Shown here in pieces: positions 12,950-24,468 of a DNA stretch of 64,000 bases (position 1 is the first letter of the stretch; every line of letters begins with the position of its first letter). The notes below the pieces were generated by a model. That model was not told the origin of the DNA. It did not search any database and saw nothing but the letters and a program-made list of their open reading frames with translations. The stretch is from Xiphydria camelus (Eukaryota; Arthropoda; Insecta; Hymenoptera; Xiphydriidae), in assembly GCA_963678675.1 (NCBI GenBank), contig OY783192.1, forward strand, positions 27,340,288 to 27,404,287, written 5' to 3'. Position numbers and translations under genes: made by a program.

Positions 12950-14475
12950 CACCGAGAACAAAAATTTTCAAATCACAACCATTCTGGCGGCTAATTAAAC
13001 ATACAGTTATCTCAACAAATATGTAGTTAGAGTAACTACAAGTTAGTTGAGGTAATTTTATACCTAGTTGCTTCAACTAAATATTTGTTCAAGTAACTAT
13101 ACCGCATGTCCTATGGCCAACCGCGCAGGTGAGCTGCGACCTGAATTCTTGACTTCGGCAGTATTTATGGTACAGTTAGAGTGGGCTTCAGACGAGTGCG
13201 CTGCATAAGAACGAAAAGTGTCGACTGCTCTTCTAATAGCTGTCAACTCGGGAGATCGAAACGTTTCGTGTAACCTTAAAATCGTAAAGTTTTGAATTAG
13301 TAGTGAATAATTTGTAGAAGTGATGAGAAATAATCGTAAATAATCTTCTGAATTGACACCTTAGGTATCGCTCACGCCACTTCGTAAAACTACTTCCTAG
13401 ACACGCGCGGTGCTAGCGCGGAAATAATTTCTGAAACAAATAGGCACATGAGGCGTGTAATTCGGTTGGACATCGAAAAAACCCGAATGATTGTTAACTC
13501 TCACTTCTGAACATTACTTACCATTTATTCAAAGATTCACGATTTCGAGCTTAGACTTCGATCTCCCGAATTGATAGCCATCGGGAGATTAGACGTTTCA
13601 CACTTTTCGTAAGAACGCAGCGTAAGAGCGAAAAGCGTCGTCTGATTTCCCGATGGTTGTCACAATTCGGAAGATTATTTATGATTATTTCTCATCACTT
13701 TTCTACAAATTATTCACTACTAATTCAAAACTTTACGATTTTAAGGTTACACGAAACGTTTCGATCTCCCGAGTTGACAGCTATTAGAAGAGCAGTCGAC
13801 ACTTTTCGTTCTTATGCAGCGCACTCGTCTGAAGCCCACTCTAACTGTACCATAAATACTGCCGAAGTCAAGAATTCAGGTCGCAGCTCACCTGCGCGGT
13901 TGGCCATAGGACATGCGGTATATTTAATTGAACGCTCGTAACTTCAGCATTTAGTTGAATCAAACGATTTTTTTTCCATTTAGTTAACACAATACTTCAA
14001 CTGTTCGCCTGAAAAAAACTTTTGTCCAAATAAGCCAAGTTGGATTTTGTCCAATAAGCCAATGGAAATTTTCATTATTAAAAATTAACGTGAAATTCAT
14101 GACACCATGGGGCATAATGTCAAAAACCAAATTTTTACATATGCTTCAGGGTAGAACTGACTGTTTTTTTTAGAAAAACAAATGACTGAAATAATGCGAG
14201 GGATAAATGAATTTTACTGTGGTCTACGGTAAAAATTTGGTTGTTGACATCATGTCCCACTGTTACATGATTTTCGCGGTAATTTTTTACGAACATTTTT
14301 CTCCGTGTTGATTTAACAAAGCAATGAAGTTAAATTGATTTCCATACACCAATAAAACGAATCTTTTTGAATGAAACGCCAAAAACTTTGTTACTCGAAC
14401 CACATACAGACCAACCAAACACACAATGGTTAGTTTAACGAAATTCAACCTTCAACCCAAACAATTTGATTGGAA
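12950..14475. mobile_element. Composite of nested MITEs
   Basis: A CACTGAG-type element starts at 12950 (CACCGAGAACAAAAATTTTC) after TA. It is broken by the foldback element 13098-13922. Further right, a palindrome with the facing phrases ACATGATGTCAACAACC / GGCATAATGTCAAAAACC occupies about 14065-14309 and ends ...TTTTTCTCCGTG. Repeat-like AT-rich sequence continues to about 14475. Exact limits are uncertain. Confidence 0.5.
13098..13922. mobile_element. Foldback element with 0.26-kb arms
   Basis: The left arm 13098-13360 and right arm 13655-13922 are close inverse complements over their full length. The outer tips are TATACCGCATGTCC and GGACATGCGGTATA. The 294-bp spacer contains a second, more decayed copy of the inner arm sequence (GATCTCCCGAATTGATAGCC near 13560), itself partly inverted. 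There is no coding region. Confidence 0.85.
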
Positions 14476-16013
14476 CAACTAAATTTTTGCTCATGTGGTA
14501 CCAATATGTTACGAGATATTTATTTTTGCGGTCTCAAAAAGTACTTTTCTCGTACAATTATTTGTTGCCATTTTTCCTCTCTTGACTGATAACTCTCCAG
14601 GAGAAGAAATAAAGAATTTCTTCGACACAAACGTAAATAAAAGAACAAGCATCCTCCGCTTATTAATAACTCTGCAACTTTGGTATAGACGTTACATATA
14701 GGATTTACCGAAGCTCGACTGCGGGGCCTAGAAACGAAACCATCCCTGAGTATACATATAGGTAGTCATAGCCATACCGTCGAGTAAGCGCTCTCCCGCG
14801 GATATACTCAACCGACGAACGCCGTGAAGTTCGCCTAACTGGTTATAACGTCGCTCGCGCGGCAGCACACGCGACACGAGATGCGGGGGTTCCCCGCGCG
14901 CGCAGTCATACCCAAACGGCGCGAAACAGTAGAGGCGATATCAAGGCGAACGACATATACCTATACACGGCTGTCGGGTATTAAAGCGCCGGGGCCAACG
15001 CGGAGCTTTCGAAAGCGAGCTTCCGAGATTGCCGCAATGAAGAGAGAAACCAGGCGAAGAACGACTGGTATAACGAGACGCGCCCCGAAACGCTCGATTC
15101 TCGTCGCGCGTGGAAAGTCGTTCGCCTAAACTGCGCGCCCGTTATCTCGCGGACTAATCAGTATTGTCTCTCTCTCCTCGGAGAGCCCCCGAGGCTAAAC
15201 AAGTCTTACACCCCGTCCAGCGGCGCATCCATCCGCCCCACTCCGAAAACAATTTAGTTCAATCAACATTTCTAGGCGAATCTCCGTCGTCTAATTAAAC
15301 CACTGTCCTCCTCGGACATAAACTCGGGGTTATCTGTGACGGCGTATCTCGCGCCGGCTTAATCCGACTGTATCCCGAGCGTTTAGCCGGGTATAGGTAC
15401 GGAACGGATAGAGAGAACTCGGGGAGTCTCATTTCCTGTCTGCGGGGGTCCCGCAGGGGATACATAATTAGCTGGTTCGCTCGTTCGGAGGGAGCTGCCG
15501 ATGCCGTTGCTCGCACTGCGTTCTCCGTCTCGGTCGTCGTCGCTGTGTGGCGCTTATTGATTCCTGTGCGAATTAGCGTCACGACGATGAGATGTACTGG
15601 AATTCTTGCGATTCTGCGTAGAAGTCCAAAGGGAATACTCCACTCTTGCAGTTCCTTTTTCTCTTAATTTCTATTTATATTTCCTATTTTTCCGAGATGC
15701 AGTGTATTCTGCGAGCCCTGTTTTCAAGATCTCTATCTCCTGTTCCTTAGCGGAGTAACTTTAGCGCGTCTTCTGACTTGCTTCGCAATATAATATCGAA
15801 CGATTCGAATCAGCGGCGTCCACTTTATTCGCAATAATACCATTTTTGCATTTACAATCTTAGATCTTCACTAGCGTAGAACTTTCTTGCAGATCGAATG
15901 TAATCTTTAGAACAATATATATATTGCACCAATTTAATCTCGAAGTGCATAGGTTTGTGTAATGAAATAATCGTACAGTCATAAAGGTTGCCACTAATTC
16001 AAAATATTACATA

Positions 16014-16202
16014 GAGTAAAGTGGGATAGACGCCCCAGTCTCTGTTTAACTTTAAGTATGAAAAATGTGTGGTAGCTTTTTTATACAAAAAATATAGATA
16101 AACATTTTTTTATTTAAACTTTCCTTCGACATCTGCAATAGATTTCAAGATAATTGATTTTGAAATTGCTCTTAAACCGAGGCATCTGTTCCACTTTTAC
16201 CC
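16014..16202. mobile_element. Short TA-flanked MITE related to pogo-like termini
   Basis: The left end GAGTAAAGTGGGATAGAC follows TA (16012-16013). The right end reads ...GTTCCACTTTTACCC before TA (16203-16204). The GAGTAAAGT tip matches that of the element at 17271. Confidence 0.65.
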
Positions 16203-16204
16203 TA

Positions 16205-16418
16205 CACTGCAGAGTAAGTTACATGTTAAAAAAATGTATGATTTTGATATACTTTTATATGAAACTGTTTTCCAGTACGTGATTATGAAAATGTATACAT
16301 CTTCTTATGAAATTTTCTTTAAAAATTTCATAACAGAATATATTAATTTCCATAATCACGTATCGGATAAAAGCTTTATATACAATTGTATTAAATTTAA
16401 TGCAGTTTTTTTACAGTG
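16205..16418. mobile_element. TA-flanked palindromic MITE, copy 1
   Basis: It starts CACTGCAGAG right at the TA shared with the previous element and ends ...TTTTTTTACAGTG before TA. The inner arms hold CGTGATTATGAAAAT facing TTTCCATAATCACG. A second copy is at 27899-28114. Confidence 0.7.
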
Positions 16419-17270
16419 TAATTAACGCGAGCGCGGCGATATCTTCGGCATGACATATCGAACGAAAGATTCGTGAGAGCCGGATTTATGGACGCTGCGG
16501 CCTTTCCACGCGAGTCAAATCGTCCTGGGAACGCGGGTGAACCTAATTACGCGAGAGCTAATCCGGCGTTACGACACCATCGACGCCTCTCTTACCGCTC
16601 GGTTTGAGATATCGAACGAGAGATTCGAGAGGGCACCGCGAGAGACGGACAATGAAATTAATCTCAATCGTCAGCCGGCCGGATCATTTATCATGGCCAG
16701 TTATACGAGAGAGGCACCTCGCCTCGGATTGATATGAAGTTAGCAACGGTAGCCTGTGTACGATTGTGTCGTGACTGCCGCTGGGATCTATTAGTCAAAG
16801 GGAGCTGCCGTATATGGGAGGAGCAGCGGGGGTGACGAGAACGCGAGAAAGAGGGAGTCGAACGAGGGCGGGGGAAGAGGAAGAGCGGAAGAAAGAGACC
16901 GAGTGGCTCGCCGAGTGGAGCAATGCCACGCGCTGCTGGTTCACCTTCTATTCCACGCGGCGGGTGGGCTTTGTTGCTTTCTACAATTACGGAGCTACCT
17001 GGCGTCATAGGACTGCGGGATCGTTGAGACGATTTATGGGTCTCGCCTGGATATCGCTTGCGTATCAGAGACTTCGTCCACGTGGAATTTGAATTATTAT
17101 ACACTTTTTTCATTAATGGATATCGATGTATATCCCATCTCCCCCCACTTGACCGCACGCTACTGATGTCGACTCCTGGGTATCATTGAATGTCGCTTTT
17201 CTAGAGCATTCGCCATATTTAATTTATGATTACGTCACATATCCTACGTCCTTCTCCGGGTTTAAAATTA

Positions 17271-18184
17271 GAGTAAAGTCGCCAAATATGGAATACCATT
17301 TTTGTATGTGCATGAATTTGATATAAATGAACCGTTTAATTTGCTTCGTTAATCATAGATGAGACAGTAAAATATTTCTGAATAGCGTCGTACTATATAA
17401 GAATAACAATCATGATTTACGAAAAGATACATTTTGCACTACTAGATTTTCAGTATCCTAATGTGGAATACCCAGGTGCCTAAAGTGGAATATCAAACAA
17501 ATAGGTTGAACAACACAATATTTAAAAAGGTAAATATTTATTTTGAAATTTAGCTTAAATGTAACGAAACTAAACATTATATTCACAACAAGGATTTTAA
17601 AAAAATACCAAAAAACTTATTTACAAAAATCGCATACGTAAACTCCAGCTTCCGCCCTCGCACATTCTTCATGCGCCCAGTATTGACACATAACACATAT
17701 CATCCGAATTTTTTCCCGTTGATCGAAAGAAAACTTACCATCGCAAAAAATGCACTGCGCTTGCTATTCCACAATTGGGTTCCATCCGGTGTTCCACAAT
17801 AGGACACACCACATGAAATTATTTGAATGAAATTAAAAAGAGGAAAGTACATCTAACTAGCATGCTAACTGTATACCATAATAGTACAACATATATTCTA
17901 CCATACCTGATATTTGTCACTTTTGGATGTGCTCAAACAAATCCTGTACAAAACTGTTTTCACACCGGCTTCGAAATATCGTGGTCCAATGAACACACGA
18001 GTCGCTATTTTTTGAAGTTATGATTTTACCGAAAGATCTGTAATGCAGGTCAACCATTTTTAGAGGGACAAACCTATATATTTTATAAAAGCTATAGCTA
18101 CCGAAATAGAGATGGCATCAGTGGTTTTCCAAAAATGCTGCTGTTCCACATTAGGCTGCTAGTCCACATTTGGCGACTTTACTC
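17271..18184 (-). mobile_element. pogo-like DNA transposon remnant
   Basis: The 914-bp element has TA target duplications (17269-17270, 18185-18186). Its inverted repeats start GAGTAAAGTCGCCAAATAT on the left and, read inward, GAGTAAAGTCGCCAAATGT on the right. The minus strand keeps a C-terminal zinc-finger segment of a transposase (17617-17763). The remaining DDE domain is deleted or unreadable. The TA target and PHD-type C-terminus fit pogo/Tigger-like transposases. The superfamily assignment rests on these features only. Confidence 0.7.
17617..17763 (-). pseudogene. PHD-type zinc-finger C-terminus of a pogo-like transposase
   Basis: On the minus strand a 48-codon open segment runs to a TAA at 17617-17619. 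It begins just after an in-frame TAG (17764-17766). The cysteine/histidine spacing is that of a PHD finger: CIFC near residues 4-7, CVMC at 23-26, HEEC at 31-34, and CDFC just before the stop, preceded by VYV. Many insect DDE_1 (pogo/Tigger) transposases end in exactly such a finger. The region upstream (17767-17830) carries stops in this frame, so this is a fragment, although the finger itself has all its metal ligands. A host-gene exon is less likely because it sits between inverted repeats. Confidence 0.75.
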
Positions 18185-18186
18185 TA

Positions 18187-18294
18187 CATCTCTGCCAAAT
18201 TCCATGAAAATCGATTCGATAGTTCAGTCGCGAAAACGATACAGACATATAGAGAGAGGCACTCATTTCTACATTTATAATATTAGTAGGGAAT
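18187..18294 (-). repeat. RTE-like retrotransposon 3' tail (possible)
   Basis: The phrase GCCAAATTCCATGAAAATCG, then ATACAGACATA and finally TATAATATTAGTAGGGA, resembles the 3' tail phrase seen next to many arthropod RTE-type LINE copies. No reverse transcriptase remnant is present. A related phrase on the other strand lies near 42030-42085. Recognised from memory only. Confidence 0.35.
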
Positions 18295-18364
18295 TAGGGA
18301 TGATATGAATTTTGTTCTATATTGTCTGGAGTTTTATTTATTCTTTTCTCGCGAGAAATTGATA

Positions 18365-18892
18365 CACGGAGAAAAGTTTGTAGTAATCACTTTCACAACT
18401 CATGTGGTAAGATTGAATTATTGTGACAGACGATGTTCTGTACCTACCATAAATATGTCATAAGTATGGTGTGCCATAAATATCGACACTTTTATGATAC
18501 TGAACGTCATATACCGCAATAATTCGGTCTTAAAATAAAAAAATATTCATATTTTTTAAATTCAATTTGTAATCTGCATACATATTCAAGAAAAAGAAAA
18601 TATCCGAAAAAATAATTATTCGCACTTATAAATACGTTCCTCTCTACACATCACCCCGAAACGCCACAGACGCGCTTATGCTACATAACGTATGCGAGAG
18701 AGATAGACTTACAGCGCGATGACGTAGCTCCATTTCTAAATGTCGTGTTCCAGTTTAAATAAGTCCGAAAATGAAAATGAAAAAACACGGGGTACCTAAA
18801 TAATTTTCCCGCATCTTTCGAATCTGCGATAAAAAAATGCTTAAAAATCGGATTCAATCTTACCACACGATTACCATAAACTTTTCTCCGTG
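18365..18892. mobile_element. MITE, 'GTTTGTGGTAA' group, copy 2 with insertion
   Basis: TA-flanked; termini CACGGAGAAAAGTTTGTAG and ...AAACTTTTCTCCGTG. Compared with 10769-10998, about 0.3 kb of extra sequence (about 18534-18850) splits the right arm. Confidence 0.75.
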
Positions 18893-18944
18893 TATCGAAA
18901 ATGGACGAGCAATAGCAGTGACGCTACTTTCGTTTCGACTGTAA

Positions 18945-19265
18945 AGGGCCTTCTAAACGGGCAATATTTTTACTGCAATATGTTGCTGCAATATTGGCAA
19001 CTATAGCCCAGCTTTCATGAAAGCATTTTAATGCAGTATATGGCTCGGCAATATATATTTCGGCAATATTTTCTGCAACAGTATGGCCCATGTTTAAAGG
19101 CGCCGCTAAACGGGCGACGATACCAAAAATGTGTAGCTATATGGCCGGGACATACTAAAAATATTATCCTAAATTGCATAGTCTGGCTGGTATTGCCGGC
19201 AATGTTGCCGGCCACTGTGTTGCAGCCACATATTGCAGTAAGATATTGCCCGTTTAGAAGGCCCT
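18945..19265. mobile_element. Harbinger-like MITE filled with CAATATTG motif
   Basis: The 321-bp element has TAA on both sides (18942-18944, 19266-19268). Inverted ends are AGGGCCTTCTAAACGGGCAA. The interior is packed with GCAATATT / AATATTGC / CGGCAAT variants in both orientations. A 3-bp TWA-type duplication is the PIF/Harbinger signature. It has no transposase. Confidence 0.8.
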
Positions 19266-19693
19266 TAAGTCTCGTGATCCTTCGTCTTATGGAAATCTTA
19301 TCTATCGGGCAAGTAAGATTGAGAAGAAATCAGAAACGTCGATGAATATTCTCCCTTTTCTCGCCTTATCGTTCAATGGGAACGATATAAGAACACGAGC
19401 AGAGAAAGTAAATGAGGAAAGAGAAAAGGGGGCCTCTCGGCCATTCGATCGCGCTGCACGGAATCGGAATTAATTTGTGGGGCCAAACGTCTTATTCCAT
19501 TCGCCTTATTGACGTCCGTGGAATGCCAGGCATCCACTGATTGAATCCCCTTCGGCGCTCGACGAACGCAACACCGGAGCGCCGAGTAACTTTGATAAAT
19601 GTTCTCGGCCTTGCGATATGTTTGATAATATTTGTAAGGAGTTCTGAAAGGCCGACGGGGCGGGTGGCAGGGAAAGGGCGAATTGAGGGATAG

Positions 19694-19695
<2 letters not shown>

Positions 19696-19778
<83 letters not shown>

Positions 19779-19785
19779 GGCGAAA
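19696..19785. repeat. Long (GA)n microsatellite
   Basis: About 90 bp of GA with few interruptions. It creates long Ser/Leu/Arg-repeat reading frames on the minus strand that are not genes. Confidence 0.95.
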
Positions 19786-20632
19786 GGGAAGAGAGAGGCT
19801 CGGCACACACCATCCCTTTGTGTTGATGGATCTCCCGTTTGTACGTAATTCGATTCTATCGCTGTTCGCGATCCGCGAGGGAAGGGGGGAGCGCAGCGCT
19901 GGGCCGTTCGATGAGAAGCGAGAAGAATCGACCCCTCGCGAGCCGCACCGTGCGCGCTATTTATCGTTTCGTGGATATCGCGAGCCCGGACTCTAATTTT
20001 CTCGAGACGTTCCGATTGTCGATGAGGGATGTTCGGATTTCGACACTTCATTTTTTATGACCAAAGCAAATGCGGTTCGGTATGTATAACAGCTTGTTCT
20101 GTTAAAGAAGGAGAGGCAGTCGATCTTTTTTCGAGCGGAAAGAGAAGCAGGGGAGGCGTGCGCGCATATTACTTTTCTTTACAGAGAGAGAAGAGATGTG
20201 CTTTTTGAACTATATATAACCGTAGAGACAGGCTTATAGTAATCCGAATTATAATTTTTGGTCTTCGTAAATACATTACCTATATTAAAAAATTCATGAA
20301 AAAATACATTAAAAATATTGTTCCTAATTAATGTACTCAAAATAACAACATATATATTGTGTTAAATTGGTGAATAGATAGTGATTTTTTCTCTGCATAC
20401 GAATAATATAATTTGCAGTCCATTGCATCATTTTAGATAAATTATGAAATAACTTTAAGGCCACAGGACTCCTTCAAATATAATTAAAATATCGTTGGTT
20501 GAACTATATATGTACACATTTCTCTCTCGGCGTATTTCCTCTTTTCCTTATTTTTCATCTCGGAAGGAAGACGCTCGTAACTCGCGACGACGGAAGAACG
20601 AAAAGTACAGATAAAAGACGATAACGGAGATA

Positions 20633-20659
20633 CGGAGAGAGAGAGAGAGAGAGAGAGAG
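20633..20659. repeat. (GA)n tract followed by poly-G
   Basis: GA tract of about 27 bp, then a run of nine G. Confidence 0.9.
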
Positions 20660-21156
20660 GCAGGGGGGGGGGGAGTATCGAGTTGGCTCGACACTCGTTA
20701 TCCAACGAACCCTTTTCGCGTCGGGTGTCCCACGGTCTCTGCATAACCGGAAGTAATACGGGGGTGGCTCTCGCCCTATCGAGAAGACGAGGAGGCTCTC
20801 GTTGCGCGCTCCGATATCACGTTTCACTCGCCAGTTTATTATTCCGACTTGGGAAACTTTGAGTTCCCCTATCTCGCGTCGCCAGTTCGAGTGCGAGAAA
20901 AATTGTGTTAGGAGAGTCTCTTTTCTCTTAATCTCTCGTTCGACAAAGAAGTTTTACTTCCCGTTTAGGAATTGCCCAGCTTCTACCAATAAATTAAGTA
21001 GACCTCATTGGTATTTCGATCATTAACTTTACGTATTTAATAACTGTCGGGGCCAATTTCGAATTTATTGTACAACTCTTATGTACACACGTGGACCTAT
21101 AATATACTTGCCAATATTGGATCAGTGTTATCGTTCCCGCTGGATGCTCAGTCTTA

Positions 21157-21936
21157 CCAAGAAAATAGTTTATTTATATACATAATAAATATTTGTTTGA
21201 CTATGGCGAAATACATTTTTCGTCGGACCAAGTTAATTACATTTTTGTGCAAATTAATGGAATCAAAACATTTCTGTTTCATACAGTCTTAATTTCCATG
21301 AAATTAACTCAACCATTTATTATTAGTATGATCATCTTTCACCTTGATTAACATTTCAATTCTTTCTGGTGTAGGGTCGATAATTTCTTGGAATTATCAT
21401 TCAGTTTTTCATCATGAAACCACATGAAAAAAATGTTTTCATTCCATTAATTTGTATAAGGGTACTATACGTTTTTAGAAGGATTCGTTAATTTCGATGA
21501 AATCTTTCATTGAAATTTATATATACACTCTTGTATTAATAGAATTAAAGCATTTAAAAAAATTTGATTTCATCATGAAAAACTGGAAGATAATTAGGGA
21601 AAAAGAAACTTGTCGATTCTAGGCCAGAAAGAACTGAAATATTAATTAAGGTGGGAGATGGTCATAGTAACAATAAGTAGTAAATTTCATTTCATGTAGC
21701 TAAGTTAGGCCTACACCTGAAATAAAAATATTTTGATTCCATTAATTTGCATAACGGTATACACGATATTTACTTGGAATAATTAAATCCTTCCAGGCAA
21801 TTGTTTGAATGAAATAAACATTTTAATAATTAAGTAGGTAACATGTATATATATAATACTTTCTCGTTCTAACGAAATATTTATTTCGTCGTATTCGAAA
21901 TTACGTTTATTAACTATTAATGAACTGTGTTCTCTG
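21157..21936. mobile_element. D-group MITE interrupted by a palindromic element
   Basis: The ends match the D group: a GAAAATAGTTTATTTATAT-like left part, TGACTATGGCGAAATACATT, and the inverse near 21880-21936. About 0.43 kb of another palindrome (21290-21715) is inserted between. Its facing phrases are CATCATGAAACC / TTTCATCATGAAAAAC and TTCTTTCTGG / CCAGAAAGAA. Confidence 0.65.
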
Positions 21937-22309
21937 TACTGTCATTGAACATCGGGCCAGTCTTGATAACATATATCTACTCACGTTGGATCACCATAAG
22001 GCCCATCATTGATCCCTACATCCCCTCTTCTCATTGATTCGCCATTGTCTCAATCGCTACAGAAGGGCCGGAAGTTCGACTTCTTCCACTCGGCACCGAG
22101 GATTAGATCGCGCGCGGCATCCGGACCGATACGTCCCTCTCCCATAACGCAGTCGCGCACGTGCATACGCACCACGTGTGCACCTGGTGGCGGGGCCTAT
22201 AGTTATCGATGCGAGCGCGCACGGAGTACAGTGCGGGGTTACGCGCGCGAGCACGCCGAGTTATTGGAAAAGCGGATGGCTGACAATCAGCGCATACCTA
22301 CGCCACTCA

Positions 22310-22337
22310 CTCTCTCTCTCTCTCTCTCTCTCTCTCC
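22310..22337. repeat. (CT)n microsatellite
   Basis: Uninterrupted CT tract of about 27 bp. Confidence 0.9.
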
Positions 22338-22646
22338 CGCCTTTGTTCTCTCGAAATTACAATTATTATTATTATCATTATCGCGCTATGCGGACAATGC
22401 TTTTGATTTTGGAGGTTCCTCTCGTCGCGCTAAACGATCAACCGATGACGCGGTGTGTTTATCCGTCGTTCGCGGTGGAAGGGAAGGGGGGAGAACGAGT
22501 CGGAAACGCGGGGCGGACGACGCAGTGGCAACGGGAGGGGAAAAAAACTGTGATTCACCGGGGCGATAATTCGATAAGAGGGGGAGATTTTTCGAAATTG
22601 GGTCCCTTCTTTTCTGCAAAGGGAATGAAATTCGTATTGATAGCGA

Positions 22647-22893
22647 CACAGGAGAAAAAGTTCTATGTTTTGTATACGATTCATATTTATTTTGTCATGT
22701 ATGTGAATTAGGCATATATATATATATGACTTCTATAGTAATTGTATACGGACTATATATGGATTATACAAATATTAAAAAATCCAAATATAATCCTTAT
22801 ATGGTTAATATAGAAAATAATATATAATTCATGTATGGCCAAATCCACATATGGACCACGTATAAAATATATAGAACTTTTCTCCGCCTGGGG
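22647..22893. mobile_element. Palindromic element, GGCGGAAAAGTTCTAT group, uninterrupted copy
   Basis: Left end CAGGAGAAAAAGTTCTATG and right end ATAGAACTTTTCTCCGCCTG are inverse complements. The interior is a decayed palindrome of ATATGGATTATA-type phrases. The two other copies (8492-9576 and 24469-24870) are interrupted by insertions. Confidence 0.75.
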
Positions 22894-22975
22894 GCCGCAA
22901 ATGTCAATGATGCAGATAATGCGGGGTTGCTGTAACAATTGACGCCGAGAACTATAGTTAAAATGCACTGGGAAA

Positions 22976-23385
22976 AATAATTATGTTAAAATGACGAAAC
23001 GTATCTAGTTAAACGCGTTAGTTATTCTAAGCAAAATACTGGTCGAATGAACTAAATATTTAGTTATTATAACCAAAAAGTGGTTAATTTAATCAAACAG
23101 TTTAGGAATCGTCTCATAAATTGACCAAATTTTTTTCGAGTTCAAGTTCACTTATAAGTTCAAAATGCTACGTAATTTTTTATTAAGCCAAACTCTCTCA
23201 AATTAATTAATAGTTTCTAGTAACAATTACTAATGGTACAATCACTTTTAACTCAGAAAAAATTTAGTTAATTTATGAGACGATGACCACACACACGGTT
23301 TGATAAAATAAGGATGGATATGGATTGTTCATCTGTTTAGTTAAATTGACCACTTTTTGGTTAGAATAACTAAATATTAAAATAT
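22976..23385. mobile_element. Two partial CACTGAG MITEs in inverted orientation
   Basis: 22976-23140 reads like the left part of the 'TTAAAATGAC' group (CACTGGGAAAAATAATTATG). 23251-23385 is the reverse complement of the right part (TCAGAAAAAATTTAGTTAAT, CATCTGTTTAGTTAAATTG). About 110 bp of other sequence lies between. Confidence 0.6.
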
Positions 23386-24081
23386 ATTTTACACCTTCGA
23401 AACTGATCACAAAAACTGATTTGGGTCCTTTTTCTGATCGCCAATATGAAAGAAAAACATTTAGATTTAAAAAACAGTTGCTCTTGAACGATGGAGAGAA
23501 AGAAGAAGAGGAAGAAGAAGAGGGGGTGGAGTCAAGGCACAATCGGCCCGGTTTTCCTTTCGTTCGAACTCCAGGGTTCTTAATGAACTCCCGCAGCTTC
23601 GTGCCCGTAGTCTTGCTCGGCAAGTGAGGAGGGCCCCCCGCCGCGTCCATCATTACCGGATCAAAATTAAAAAAGGTGGAGGCGCTCGGCTCGCGATTAG
23701 CTCGCTCGGTTTATTAGTTTTGTATGTAAAGCACGACGCGCGCGCGGTCTCTCGGATTAACCCCTATGTGGGTACCGCGTGGGGCAGAGTACGACTTCTA
23801 ATTTAGTTCTCGCGGCTGTTGTATACGTTTGTTTTCCGTCGCGGTGGATCTCTTTCCCCCTCTCTCTCTCCTTCTCTCTCTTTTTTTCTCTCTCCGTACC
23901 ATTAATGAATGTTTACCTTCAAACGTTATAATTAATTTATTTATCGAGTTTCCTTCTCTTTCTAACTGGCAATTGCCGGTAATAACTATAAAGCCGAGAC
24001 ACCAAAGTTAATGAAATTGTTATTTTTATTACCAGACAGCTGCCCACTATAAAAGAACTATAGGCCGATTTTTTTTTCATA

Positions 24082-24326
24082 CACCGAGAATCAGTTTATT
24101 TGTATGATAGTTAATTAATGATTGTTTGAATATGGCGAAATAAACATTTTATTGAACCAAGTAAATCTTCCTTAACTGTTACAATGTTTATTTAGTACAA
24201 TTAAATCCTTCGATGCAACCGTTTAAATAAAATAAACATTTTAATAATTGACATATATTCTCTCGTCCTAATGAACAATTTATTTCACGGTTCTTGAAAT
24301 TACATTTATTAACTATTAATAAATTG

Positions 24327-24335
<9 letters not shown>
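24082..24335. mobile_element. D-group palindromic MITE
   Basis: Left end CACCGAGAATCAGTTTATTT; right end ...AATAAATTGTTTTTTCAG. Arms carry GAATATGGCGAAATAAAC-type phrases. The right end runs directly into a GA microsatellite. Confidence 0.7.

Positions 24336-24369
<34 letters not shown>
24334..24369. repeat. (GA)n microsatellite
   Basis: About 35 bp of GA attached to the end of the D-group MITE. Confidence 0.9.
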
Positions 24370-24371
<2 letters not shown>

Positions 24372-24468
24372 TAGGTATTAAAATATCGACATGTGCTCCT
24401 CGAGCGAGAAGCAAACGAAGCAATGAGTCGCGACTTGAACAGGGCGACGACGAGAACGCAATTCGCTC

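Noticed and set aside
19506..20051. Long minus-strand reading frames (up to 181 codons) rich in Ser/Leu
   Set aside because: They exist because the (GA)n tract at 19696-19785 has no stop codons. Low-complexity translation and no conserved domain.
22009..22711. Overlapping + frames of 177-186 codons
   Set aside because: Span a (CT)n tract and a CpG block; two frames are open at once, which is typical of GC-rich non-coding DNA.
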